A stretch of 64,000 nucleotides of DNA from Diaphorobacter sp. HDW4A (lineage in GTDB: Bacteria; Pseudomonadota; Gammaproteobacteria; Burkholderiales; Burkholderiaceae_C): the NCBI RefSeq assembly GCF_011305995.1, contig NZ_CP049910.1, positions 1,984,001 through 2,048,000 on the forward strand, in the 5' to 3' direction. Below the pieces are notes generated by a model. It saw only the letters and a list, made by a program, of their open reading frames with translations. It made no database searches and was not told where the DNA came from. The number at the start of each line of letters is the position of its first letter. The first letter of the stretch is position 1. Positions 43,899 through 52,503 of the stretch are shown in pieces. The position numbers and the translations under genes are program-made.

Positions 43899-44798
43899 TC
43901 AGGCCTTGTTTGTCTGCAGCATCTTGATGATGCTCGAGAAGTCCTCGCCGCCATGGCCGCCGATGCTGTGCGCGGCGTAGATCGCGCGGGCCATGCCGCC
44001 GAGCGGTGTGCTGGCCTTGACCGACATGGCGCATTCTTGCGCGAGGCCCAAATCCTTGAGCATCAGGTCGGTGCCGAAGCCACCCGTGTAGCCGCGCGTG
44101 GCAGCCGAGTTTTCCTGCACGCCGGGGCAGGGGTTGTAGACCTCGAGGGCCCAGTTGCCGCCCGAACTGCGGCGCATGATCTCGGAGAGCACCTTGGGAT
44201 CGAGGCCGTTGGCTACGCCCATGGCGATGGCTTCACTGGTGCCGATCATCAGGATGCCGAGGAGCATGTTGTTGCAGATCTTGGCGGTCTGGCCTGCGCC
44301 CACATCGCCCGCGTGGAAGATGTTCTTGCCCATCTTTTCGAGCAGCGGACGTGCGCGCTCGAGATTTGCTTCGGAGCCGCCGACCATGAAGGTCAGCGTG
44401 CCCGCGATCGCGCCACCCGTGCCACCGGAGACCGGCGCGTCGATGAAAGCGATGCCCGCAGCCTCGGCTGCCTTGGCGACCTTCTGGCTGGTGGCTCCCG
44501 CGATGGTGGAGGAGTCGATGATCAGCGCGCCCTTGGCGATGCTGGCGAGCAGACCGGCCTTGCCGTTGCCGCCGAGGAAGAGTCCTTCGACATGCTGGCT
44601 TGCGGGCAGCATAGACACAATGACTTCAGCGCCCTGAACAGCGTCTTCTGCGGAAGTGGCGATTTGTGCACCTTCGGCCTTGACGCGCTCGCAGGCGTCC
44701 TTCGAGAGGTCGAACGCCTTGACGCTGTGACCCGCTTTCTGCAGATTGATTGCCATGGGCGCGCCCATGTTGCCGAGGCCGATGAAAGCGATTTGCAT
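43899..44798 (-). CDS. mmsB: 3-Hydroxyisobutyrate dehydrogenase
   Basis: A 299-residue beta-hydroxyacid dehydrogenase. The cofactor motif FIGLGNMGAPMAINLQKAGH starts at residue 5, the substrate-site segment is DAPVSGGTGGA, and the catalytic Lys lies in GAGQTAKICNNMLLG. The C-terminus shows the HSIGGHGGEDFSSIIKML pattern of 3-hydroxyisobutyrate dehydrogenase. It oxidises 3-hydroxyisobutyrate to methylmalonate semialdehyde, the substrate of MmsA encoded 4 kb away, and so belongs to valine breakdown. Confidence 0.92.
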   Translation of the reverse strand: MQIAFIGLGNMGAPMAINLQKAGHSVKAFDLSKDACERVKAEGAQIATSAEDAVQGAEVIVSMLPASQHVEGLFLGGNGKAGLLASIAKGALIIDSSTIAGATSQKVAKAAEAAGIAFIDAPVSGGTGGAIAGTLTFMVGGSEANLERARPLLEKMGKNIFHAGDVGAGQTAKICNNMLLGILMIGTSEAIAMGVANGLDPKVLSEIMRRSSGGNWALEVYNPCPGVQENSAATRGYTGGFGTDLMLKDLGLAQECAMSVKASTPLGGMARAIYAAHSIGGHGGEDFSSIIKMLQTNKA

Positions 44799-44852
44799 GT
44801 AAGTTGTCTCCTGTTGGTGAAATGGTTGGTTTGGTAAGCAGGGGCTGTGGGC

Positions 44853-45272
44853 TTATTCAGCGATCAGCGCGCCGCGTTCCTTCAGAAGGGAGCGCAGGAT
44901 GCTCCGATGGCAGCGGCGTTCTTCGTCGCAATAGCAACCGATGGAAAACGCCGCCGTTTGCGACAGCGCTGCCAGCAGGTCGAGTGTGCGGCTGCTTGCA
45001 GCGTCGGCCAGTTGCTTGCGGAACTGCTTGTCGAACTGCGCCCAGAGCTTGGTGGCCTCGGCCTCCTGGCCGTCGGCGAACAGCTTCACGGCTTCCTGCG
45101 CAAGCGTCATCAGATCGGGCTCGGGCGAGAGTTCGGGATACCAGACGTCGTAGTAATTGCGGCTCGCGAATTCGGCTTTGGGCACGCCGCGCGGAGGTCG
45201 ACGCACGGTACCGATGCGCAGGCCCTCATCCTTGAGGCGCGCAGTGCCAAGTTGAACGATGCGTACTGACAT
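44853..45272 (-). CDS. DUF488 family protein
   Basis: A 139-residue DUF488 protein. The N-terminal VQLGTARLKDEGLRIGTVRRPPRGV and the C-terminal FSIGCYCDEERRCHRSILRSLL (two Cys before HRS) are diagnostic. The family function is unknown. The start at 45272 follows AAGGATCAGC. It lies between mmsB and a TfoX-like gene with short spacers, and probably shares their transcript. Confidence 0.85.
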   Translation of the reverse strand: MSVRIVQLGTARLKDEGLRIGTVRRPPRGVPKAEFASRNYYDVWYPELSPEPDLMTLAQEAVKLFADGQEAEATKLWAQFDKQFRKQLADAASSRTLDLLAALSQTAAFSIGCYCDEERRCHRSILRSLLKERGALIAE

Positions 45273-45300
45273 GTGCTGATCCTTCCGTGGTGGGTCCGAA

Positions 45301-45753
45301 TTACAGATCGCTCTCGAAGATGCTGTGGCGTTTTTTCTTTGCCGCCGCTTTGGCAGCCGCTTTGGTTGATGCTTTCTTTGCGGCTGCCTTAGTGGATGTC
45401 TTGCGTCGTGCAGAGGCCTTGGCTTGGGGGTTGTAGGCAAGCGCGCCATCAATCCAATCTTGCCAGTGAGCCCGCGTGGCATACGCCGAAGGCTCGACGC
45501 AGAAATAACCCTGCATCTTGCCCTGCGCATCCAACGTCCGCACGCCGGGTCGCTCGGCCACGCTGTCGTGTTCCGATGGCGGCAAGCGCACCAGCAACTC
45601 GTCGCCTTTGACGCCAAGGCACATCTTGTCGTTCACCATGAACACATACCAGCCGAACATCGTGCGCTCTTCGACATCCGCGCAATGCGACAGGGCATCG
45701 CGCACTGCGTCGATCAGCCGCAGCGTTTCGTCGGAGAGGGGGCGGGCTGGCAT
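45301..45753 (-). CDS. TfoX N-terminal domain protein with Lys/Ala-rich tail
   Basis: A 150-residue protein with a TfoX/Sxy N-terminal domain (MFGWYVFMVNDKMCLGVKGDELLVRL) over about residues 1-110. A tail of about 30 residues rich in Lys and Ala follows (such as KAAAKKASTKAAAKAAAKKK), resembling histone-H1-like nucleic-acid-binding tails. TfoX-type proteins are linked to competence regulation, but many single-domain relatives have no known role. Its start abuts the MOSC gene stop. Confidence 0.85.
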   Translation of the reverse strand: MPARPLSDETLRLIDAVRDALSHCADVEERTMFGWYVFMVNDKMCLGVKGDELLVRLPPSEHDSVAERPGVRTLDAQGKMQGYFCVEPSAYATRAHWQDWIDGALAYNPQAKASARRKTSTKAAAKKASTKAAAKAAAKKKRHSIFESDL

Positions 45754-46347
45754 TTAGATGCGCTCCATCCGTTGGTGCGGTGGCTCGGGCAACACGACGC
45801 GCACCTGCGTGTCCACACGTACTTCGCCGCCTTGCAGCACGATGCTCATGACGCCGGTCTTGCGCACCAGTTGTCCATCCGGGTCGCGATCCAGCATGGC
45901 CGGGAGCAGATTTTTTTGAAAATCTTCAATCTGAATACAGGGGTTGCGCAACCCGGTCAATTCAAGTTCACCACAGGTCGTACCATTGGCATCCTCGAAG
46001 ATCAGACGGGTCTTCACTGGCAGATCGATCAACTCACGCCAACCAAGACCGGGCGCAGAGGCGAGAGTAATGTTCTCGCCAAGCTCGCCCGGCTTCAACG
46101 TGTGACCCAAACCATTGAGGTGATCAAATAGATCTGCGCTGATCAGATGCACCTGACGTAGATTAGGCTGTGTCGGATCGACCTTCACACGGGAGCGATG
46201 CTGAACCGTTGCACCATAGTGCGCGTCGCCTTTCACGCCCAAACCCTGCATCATCGTGATAGACAACGTTGCTTGCTTCGAGAAGCGATGTTCCGCGTCA
46301 CAATGCACCGCAAGCACGGTGGTCCCGAGGGGCTTGGTGTTGGGCAT
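45754..46347 (-). CDS. MOSC domain protein
   Basis: A 197-residue MOSC protein. The conserved Cys is in GLRNPCIQIEDFQ, preceded by GELGENITL, QVHLISADLFDHL and GVKGDAHYG. MOSC domains carry sulfur for molybdenum enzymes or act in molybdenum-cofactor-dependent reductions. It sits between the acyl-CoA dehydrogenase gene (10 nt away) and the TfoX-like gene, and all read in the same direction. Confidence 0.9.
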   Translation of the reverse strand: MPNTKPLGTTVLAVHCDAEHRFSKQATLSITMMQGLGVKGDAHYGATVQHRSRVKVDPTQPNLRQVHLISADLFDHLNGLGHTLKPGELGENITLASAPGLGWRELIDLPVKTRLIFEDANGTTCGELELTGLRNPCIQIEDFQKNLLPAMLDRDPDGQLVRKTGVMSIVLQGGEVRVDTQVRVVLPEPPHQRMERI

Positions 46348-46357
46348 GGCTTGGTCC

Positions 46358-47524
46358 TCAGCGAATCATGTCCGGCGCATCGCCTTCCAGCATGCGTCTG
46401 CCGATGATCACTCGCATGATTTCGTTCGTGCCTTCCAGAATCTGGTGCACGCGCGAGTCGCGCATCAGGCGTTCCAGCGGGTATTCGCGGATATACCCGT
46501 AGCCGCCGTGCAGTTGCAGCGCTTCGTTGCAGACCATGAAGCCCGCGTCCGTCGCGAAGCGCTTGGCCATGGCGCAGTAGGTGGAGGCGTCGCGCGCGCC
46601 CGCGTCGAGTTTGCTGGCGGCGAGGCGTACCATCTGGCGGGCGGCGACGAGTTCGGTGGCCATGTCGGCCAGCTTGAACTGCAGCGCCTGAAAGCTGGCG
46701 ATGGGCTTGCCGAACTGCTTGCGCTCCTGCATGTAGCTTTGGGCTTGCTTGAGTGCGCCTTGCGCCGCGCCGACCGAGCAGGTGGCGATATTGATGCGAC
46801 CACCGTCGAGGCCCTTCATCGCGATCTTGAAGCCTTCGCCCTCGCGGCCGAGCAGGTTCTGCGCGGGGATGCGCACGTTGTCAAAGCTGATCACGCGGGT
46901 GGGCTGGCTGTTCCAGCCCATTTTTTCTTCCTTCTTGCCGTAGCTGACGCCCTCGGCATTGGCCGGCACGGCAAAGGCGCTGATGCCGGACGCGCCCGAT
47001 TGTGCGTCGCCCGTGCGGGCCATCAGTATCAACATGTCGGTCGAGCCCGCGCCGCTGATGAAGGCCTTGCTGCCGTTGAGTATGTATTCGTGGCCGACGA
47101 GTTCGGCACGGGTCTTGATGGACGCGGCGTCGGAGCCCGCGCCCGGCTCGGTCAGGCAGTAGCTTGCGAGTTTTTGGCCGCTGGTGAGCTGCTCGCCCCA
47201 TTCAGCGCGGACTTCATCGGTTGCCCAGGTCCCGAGCATCCAGGTCGCCATGTTGTGGATGGTAATGAAGGCGGTGGTCGAGGGATCGACGGCGGCGAGT
47301 TCTTCGAACACCAGCGTAGCGTCGAGGCGAGGCAGGGCGAGGCCGCCCGCGTTCTCGGGCGCATAGAGGCCGCAGAAGCCCAGCTCGCCTGCCTTGGCGA
47401 TGGCTTCGCGCGGGAAGAGGCCTTCGGCGTCCCAGTGGGCGGCGTGCGGAGCGAACTCGGCTTGGGCAAAGGCGCGGGCCGTGTCGGCAAAGGCGCGCTG
47501 GTCTTCGGTGAGTTCAAAATCCAT
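46358..47524 (-). CDS. Acyl-CoA dehydrogenase (isobutyryl-CoA type)
   Basis: A 388-residue acyl-CoA dehydrogenase. FAD and substrate segments YCLTEPGAGSDAASIKT, MGWNSQPTRVISFDNVRIP and LQLHGGYGYIREYPLERLMRDSRVHQILEGTNE are complete, including the Glu of the EGT loop. The set of neighbours, mmsB and mmsA, points to isobutyryl-CoA dehydrogenase of valine breakdown (close to the ACAD8 pattern). The electron acceptor should be ETF. GAGGAGACAAC precedes the ATG. Confidence 0.9.
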   Translation of the reverse strand: MDFELTEDQRAFADTARAFAQAEFAPHAAHWDAEGLFPREAIAKAGELGFCGLYAPENAGGLALPRLDATLVFEELAAVDPSTTAFITIHNMATWMLGTWATDEVRAEWGEQLTSGQKLASYCLTEPGAGSDAASIKTRAELVGHEYILNGSKAFISGAGSTDMLILMARTGDAQSGASGISAFAVPANAEGVSYGKKEEKMGWNSQPTRVISFDNVRIPAQNLLGREGEGFKIAMKGLDGGRINIATCSVGAAQGALKQAQSYMQERKQFGKPIASFQALQFKLADMATELVAARQMVRLAASKLDAGARDASTYCAMAKRFATDAGFMVCNEALQLHGGYGYIREYPLERLMRDSRVHQILEGTNEIMRVIIGRRMLEGDAPDMIR

Positions 47525-47562
47525 GGCGTTGTCTCCTCGGATGTTCCGTGTCGTGTTGTTTG

Positions 47563-48009
47563 TTATGGGGTCGTCGGCAAGCTGGCTTCAGGCGGTGGCG
47601 GGTTGCCGGTGTGCAGCCATTGTGAGAGCGCGGTGCGGCGCGACTGGGTCACCTTGACCATGCACTCGTGATAGAGCTGTATCCATTCCGGCTTGCCTTC
47701 CTTGCCGCGGTTGTGGCGGTTGCAATAGTCGCGGCGCGAGCGCTGCCAGTTCTTCTGGTCCTGACGCAACTCCGGGCGCTCGTGGGCCGACAGCGCAGTC
47801 ATCACGTCACCGTAGTAGATGTTCAAGGCCGAATCGGCTTCCTGGAACTTCTTGACGGCGCAGGCATTGACCTCGGCGACCGAGCCATCGGGCACGCAGT
47901 TGGCACCGGCCTGGGCGAATGTGGTGGTGGCCGCCATGCTCAAGGCGAAGGGCAGCGCTACATGCGCCGCAAGCGCAATGAGAGAGGTGAGTTTCGATTT
48001 CGCAGACAT
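47563..48009 (-). CDS. LprI-like (DUF1311) exported protein
   Basis: A 148-residue exported protein. The signal peptide is visible (LIALAAHVALPFALSMAATTTFAQA). The mature part has the DUF1311/LprI pattern of four Cys (CVPDGSVAEVNAC, CNRH and HEC) and the repeated acidic-basic helix. Related proteins inhibit lysozyme in the envelope. It lies between two valine-pathway genes without an obvious link to them. A start nine codons earlier is possible. Confidence 0.8.
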   Translation of the reverse strand: MSAKSKLTSLIALAAHVALPFALSMAATTTFAQAGANCVPDGSVAEVNACAVKKFQEADSALNIYYGDVMTALSAHERPELRQDQKNWQRSRRDYCNRHNRGKEGKPEWIQLYHECMVKVTQSRRTALSQWLHTGNPPPPEASLPTTP

Positions 48010-48100
48010 GCGCCCAATTTCAACACGGCCAGCCACTATCGCGGCAACAAAGCCCGCGCCCGCGAATGATTCACGATGCGCGGGCTTTGTACTGTCTCGC

Positions 48101-49624
48101 TTACTTCAGGCTGATCGTGGTGTTCACGCCGTGGCTGGTGGTCGAGTCGTCGAACCAGCGTGCGGTCACGGTCTTGGTCTGTGTGTAGAACATCACGACC
48201 TGCTTGCCGTAAGGGCCTAGGTCACCGAGCTTGGAGGCGCGGCTGCCGGTGAACGAGAACAGCGGGACCGGCACGGGGATTGGCACGTTGATGCCGATCT
48301 GGCCGACGTCGATGTCTTCCTGGAACTTGCGTGCCGCTGCGCCGGACTGGGTGAAGATCGCGGTGCCGTTGCCGTTCGGGTTGGCGTTGATGAATTCGAT
48401 GGCTTCATCGATGTCCGCCGCCTCGGCGATGCACAGCACGGGGCCGAAGATTTCCTGGTCATAGACCGACATGCCGGGCTTGACACCGGAGAAGATCGTC
48501 GGGCCGACGAAGTTGCCCTTTTCGTAGCCTGGCACGTTCGGCTTGCGGCCATCGAGTTCCAGCTTGGCACCATCGGCAATGCCGCGCTCGATCAGGCTTT
48601 CCACACGGGAGAGGGCGGCGCAGGACACGACCGGGCCCACATCCGTACCCTTTTCGACTCCGCCGGAGACCTTGAGCGTCTTGGCCTTTTCGACCAGATC
48701 GGGAATCCACTTCTGGGCGTCACCCACCAGCACCACCACCGACAGCGCCATGCAGCGCTGACCGGCCGCGCCGAAAGCCGCACCGGCCAGAGCGTTCAGG
48801 GCCTGATCCTTGTTGGTGTCGGGCATGACGATGGCGTGGTTCTTCGCGCCCATCATGCATTGCACGCGCTTGCCGTTGAGGCTGGCGCGGTTGTAGACAT
48901 GGGTGCCGACCTTGGTCGAGCCCACGAAGCTGATGGCCTTGATGTCCGGGTGGTCGCAGATCGCGTTCACCGCATCTTCACCGCCGTGGATCACGTTCAG
49001 CACGCCAGCGGGTACGCCGGCTTCGAGGGCCAGTTCGCACAGGCGCATGGTGACCATCGGGTCCTGCTCGGAAGGCTTCAGAACGAAGGTGTTGCCGGTG
49101 GCAATCGCCATTGGGAACATCCACAGCGGGATCATCGCGGGGAAGTTGAACGGCGTGATGCCAGCACAGACGCCCAGTGGCTGGTTGATGGTGTAGGTGT
49201 CCACGCCATTGGCCACGTTGTTGGCCAGCTCGCCGAGCTGCAGCGAGCCGATGTTGGCTGCATGCTCGACCACTTCGAGCCCACGGAACACGTCGCCTTC
49301 GGCGTCGGGCAGGGTCTTGCCTTGTTCGGCGGTCAGCAGCGCGGCCAGCTCGCCCATGTTTTCACGGATCAGCTGCTGCAGCTTCAGGAAGATGCGGGCA
49401 CGTGCGCCGATGGGGGTTTTCTTCCAGGTCTTGAACGCTTCCTTGCCCGAAGCGACGGCGGCGTTGATTTCCTCAGGCGTTGCGAACGGTACGCGGGCCA
49501 GCACTTCTTGGGTGGCAGGGTTCACCACATCACGCCACTGGGTGGTCTTGGACTCGACGAACTTGCCGCCGATGAGCAGCTTGACGGAAGGGGCCAGCAC
49601 GGTGGAATTGGCAGGTGCGTTCAT
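48101..49624 (-). CDS. mmsA: Methylmalonate-semialdehyde dehydrogenase (CoA-acylating)
   Basis: A 507-residue CoA-acylating aldehyde dehydrogenase. Diagnostic segments are [47 protein letters not shown] (this family lacks the usual Glu) and [18 protein letters not shown] (catalytic Cys). It turns methylmalonate semialdehyde into propionyl-CoA, CO2 and NADH in valine breakdown. AGGAGACATCA precedes the ATG; the open frame upstream is not translated. It is divergent from a LysR gene, and a palindrome lies between. Confidence 0.94.
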   Translation of the reverse strand: MNAPANSTVLAPSVKLLIGGKFVESKTTQWRDVVNPATQEVLARVPFATPEEINAAVASGKEAFKTWKKTPIGARARIFLKLQQLIRENMGELAALLTAEQGKTLPDAEGDVFRGLEVVEHAANIGSLQLGELANNVANGVDTYTINQPLGVCAGITPFNFPAMIPLWMFPMAIATGNTFVLKPSEQDPMVTMRLCELALEAGVPAGVLNVIHGGEDAVNAICDHPDIKAISFVGSTKVGTHVYNRASLNGKRVQCMMGAKNHAIVMPDTNKDQALNALAGAAFGAAGQRCMALSVVVLVGDAQKWIPDLVEKAKTLKVSGGVEKGTDVGPVVSCAALSRVESLIERGIADGAKLELDGRKPNVPGYEKGNFVGPTIFSGVKPGMSVYDQEIFGPVLCIAEAADIDEAIEFINANPNGNGTAIFTQSGAAARKFQEDIDVGQIGINVPIPVPVPLFSFTGSRASKLGDLGPYGKQVVMFYTQTKTVTARWFDDSTTSHGVNTTISLK

Positions 49625-49685
49625 TGATGTCTCCTTGGAACCCGATTGTCCGGTTGTGGTTGATTGACGAATGTGTGGATGGTAA

Positions 49686-49745
49686 TTGTGCAAATATGTC
49701 TTATCAATAGACAATCCTGCAGTTTGGTTTTGCAAATTTGCACAA
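49686..49745. promoter_or_regulatory. Paired LysR-type boxes between mmsA and LysR gene
   Basis: TTGTGCAAAT occurs at 49686-49695 and its exact reverse complement ATTTGCACAA at 49736-49745. The second copy is part of the perfect 12-bp palindrome TGCAAATTTGCA (49731-49742). Two such sites 50 bp apart in a divergent promoter fit a LysR tetramer that controls mmsA and itself. Confidence 0.6.
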
Positions 49746-49778
49746 TGACGGGCGAGCAGCCACTTCGGATGAATCAAT

Positions 49779-50690
49779 ATGGACTGGGACAATCTGCGGT
49801 ACTTCCTCGAACTCGCGCGCGCGGGCACCCTGATCGGTGCCGCGCGGCGCACGGGTGTGGAGCACACGACGGTCGCGCGGCGCATTCAGGCGCTTGAGAA
49901 GCAAATGGGCGTTCCGCTTTTCGCGCGCGAGGCGTCCGGCCATCGGCTGACGGAAGCGGGGCGGCAACTGCTGCCGTCGGTGGAGGCGATGGAGACCGCC
50001 GTGCTCGGCGTGGAGAGCTCGGCCGAGGCGCACGGCGGCGCAAGCGGGCTCAGCGGCCTTGTGCGCGTCGGCGTGACGGAGGGCTTCGGCACCTCGATTC
50101 TCGCGGCGCATCTGGCGCGCTTCACGCTGGATCATCCCGGCCTGTCCATCGACCTGCTGGCCCTGCCGCGCCTGCTGCATCTCTCGCGGCGCGAGGCGGA
50201 CATCGTCATCTCGCTGGAGCGCCCGACGCGTGGCTCGGTCATCGTCACCCGGCTGGCCGACTACACGCTGTGTCTCTATGGCCAGCGTGAGTATCTGGCG
50301 CGCAGGCCGCTGGTCACCCAACGCGAGGACCTGCGTCACCACGCCTTCGTGAACTATGTGGATGACCTGCTGTTCACCAAGGAGCTACAGTTCATCGACC
50401 AGCTCCACGCGCCCGAGCGTTTTGCCTTCCGCAGCACCAGTATCACCGCGCAATACGAGGCAGTGCGGATCGGCGCGGGGCTGGGCGTGTTGCCCGCGTT
50501 TCTGGCGGACCGCGATCCGGTTCTGAGCCGCGTGCTGCCGCAGGAGGCGCAGTTCACCCGCACCTTCTGGATGAGCATGCCGCAGGAGGCCAAGCAACTC
50601 GCGCGCATCCAAGCGGTGTGGAATCTGCTCAAGGAAGTGGCGGGCAAGGAGAAGGCGTTGCTGCAGCCGGACTCACAAACCCGGCGCTGA
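49779..50690 (+). CDS. LysR family regulator (probable mms regulator)
   Basis: A 303-residue LysR protein. The helix-turn-helix covers [40 protein letters not shown] (residues about 5-45). The C-terminal domain has the usual ligand-binding fold. It is transcribed away from mmsA with 154 bp between starts, and so is the likely regulator of valine-catabolism genes. The ligand, perhaps 3-hydroxyisobutyrate, is not known. Confidence 0.9.
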   Translation: MDWDNLRYFLELARAGTLIGAARRTGVEHTTVARRIQALEKQMGVPLFAREASGHRLTEAGRQLLPSVEAMETAVLGVESSAEAHGGASGLSGLVRVGVTEGFGTSILAAHLARFTLDHPGLSIDLLALPRLLHLSRREADIVISLERPTRGSVIVTRLADYTLCLYGQREYLARRPLVTQREDLRHHAFVNYVDDLLFTKELQFIDQLHAPERFAFRSTSITAQYEAVRIGAGLGVLPAFLADRDPVLSRVLPQEAQFTRTFWMSMPQEAKQLARIQAVWNLLKEVAGKEKALLQPDSQTRR

Positions 50691-50938
50691 AGGCGAATGT
50701 CTCGCAAGCATCCTGCAAGCTTGAGGAATAAAATAACGGAAGTTTTTGATTTTTCTCTTTTTAGAGCAACGTTTTCAAGAAACTCCACGGATTTGGAACG
50801 CATCATTGGCGATCGATTCGTGCGCTCCCCACATCCTTCCCGTGATCTTTCATGTCCGAGCTGGTTTGTGATTCGGACGGGGCCTGCCTTTGTCGGTCGG
50901 CCTTGCGTTGTTTCTTTCATTTCACGGAGTTCCCGCCC

Positions 50939-52393
50939 ATGACCCAGCCGGCCAAGCCCGCCAGTCAAGCCGTGCCAGAGGGTCATGACGACCTGCAGCG
51001 CAGCCTCACCAACCGCCACATTCAACTGATCGCCATTGGCGGCGCCATCGGCACGGGGCTGTTCATGGGCTCGGGCAAGACGATCAGTCTGGCCGGTCCG
51101 TCCATCGTCTTCGTCTACGCGATCATCGGCATCATGCTGTTCTTCGTGATGCGCGCGATGGGCGAGCTGCTGTTGTCCAATCTGAAATACCGCTCATTCA
51201 TCGATTTTTCGGCCGATCTGCTCGGGCCGTGGGCGGGCTTTTTCACCGGCTGGACCTACTGGTTCTGTTGGATCATCACCGGCATCGCTGATGTGATCGC
51301 GATCTCGGCTTATGCGCAGTTCTGGTTTCCCGACATCCCGCAATGGGCACCCGCGATTGCCTGCGTCGGCCTGCTGCTGTCGTTGAACCTGCTGACGGTG
51401 AAGTTGTTCGGCGAGATCGAATTCTGGTTCGCAATGATCAAGATCGTCGCCATCGTCACGCTGGTGGGTGCGGGCATCTACATGGTCTCGACTGCCTTCA
51501 CGTCACCTGCTGGTCGCACAGCGAGCCTTGCGAATCTCTGGAGTGATGGGGGCATGTTCCCGCATGGTGCGATGGGTTTTTTCGCCGGTTTCCAGATCGC
51601 CGTATTCGCGTTCGTGGGCATTGAGCTGGTGGGCACCACGGCCGCCGAGGCCAAGGACCCCGAGAAGACGCTACCACGCGCGATCAACTCGATTCCGGTG
51701 CGCATCATCATCTTTTATGTCTGCGCGCTGATCGCCATCATGGCGGTCACGCCGTGGCGCGACGTGGTGCCCAGCAAGAGCCCGTTCGTTGAGTTGTTCG
51801 TGCTGGCCGGGCTGCCAGCGGCTGCAGGCATCATCAACTTCGTGGTGCTGACTTCGGCGGCCTCCTCGGCCAACAGCGGCGTTTTCTCGACTAGCCGCAT
51901 GCTGTTCGGCCTCGCGCTCAAGGGCGATGCGCCGCGTTCCTTCGGTGTGCTCTCCAAGGCCAGCGTGCCTTCGCGCGGGCTGCTGTTCTCCTGCATCTGC
52001 CTGCTGGGCGGGGCGTTTCTGATGTGGGTGATTCCCGATCTGGTGGAAGCCTTCACGCTGGTGACCACGATCTCGGCGATTCTGTTCATGTTCGTCTGGT
52101 CGTTGATTCTGCTGTCCTACATCCAGTACCGCCGCACCCGCGCGCATCTGCATGCGGCATCCAAGTACCGCATGCCCGGCGGCGTGGTGATGTGCGTTCT
52201 TTGCCTCGCGTTCTTCGCGGGCATTCTGGTGCTGCTGACCTTTGAGGCGGACACCCGCTCGGCGCTGATCGCTACGCCGATCTGGTTCGCGATTCTGGGC
52301 GCGGCCTATGCGTGGCTGCGCGGCAAGCGCGCGTCGCAGGCGCTGATGACGCCCGTGGAAATCGAACATGCGGAACAGACCCATCAGGCCTGA
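50939..52393 (+). CDS. cycA: D-serine/D-alanine/glycine transporter
   Basis: A 484-residue amino-acid/polyamine/organocation permease with about 12 membrane segments. Long stretches match E. coli CycA, such as LTNRHIQLIAIGGAIGTGLF, TGWTYWFCWIITGIADV, ELVGTTAAEAKDPEKTLPRA and TSAASSANSGVFSTSRMLFG. It imports glycine, D-alanine and D-serine with protons. The chosen ATG follows CACGGAG; open frame upstream (29 codons) lacks family similarity. The 248-bp spacer before it is AT-rich around 50720-50780 and probably holds the promoter. Confidence 0.93.
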   Translation: MTQPAKPASQAVPEGHDDLQRSLTNRHIQLIAIGGAIGTGLFMGSGKTISLAGPSIVFVYAIIGIMLFFVMRAMGELLLSNLKYRSFIDFSADLLGPWAGFFTGWTYWFCWIITGIADVIAISAYAQFWFPDIPQWAPAIACVGLLLSLNLLTVKLFGEIEFWFAMIKIVAIVTLVGAGIYMVSTAFTSPAGRTASLANLWSDGGMFPHGAMGFFAGFQIAVFAFVGIELVGTTAAEAKDPEKTLPRAINSIPVRIIIFYVCALIAIMAVTPWRDVVPSKSPFVELFVLAGLPAAAGIINFVVLTSAASSANSGVFSTSRMLFGLALKGDAPRSFGVLSKASVPSRGLLFSCICLLGGAFLMWVIPDLVEAFTLVTTISAILFMFVWSLILLSYIQYRRTRAHLHAASKYRMPGGVVMCVLCLAFFAGILVLLTFEADTRSALIATPIWFAILGAAYAWLRGKRASQALMTPVEIEHAEQTHQA

Positions 52394-52503
52394 TGCTCCT
52401 ATTTTCGAAGCCCTTTGACGGGCTTCCGGGCAGTAGCAAGCGGCAGCGCTCGGGAGGTGGCAAACTCAATGCCCCGCTTGCTGCCGATTGACTGCCTTTG
52501 CCC

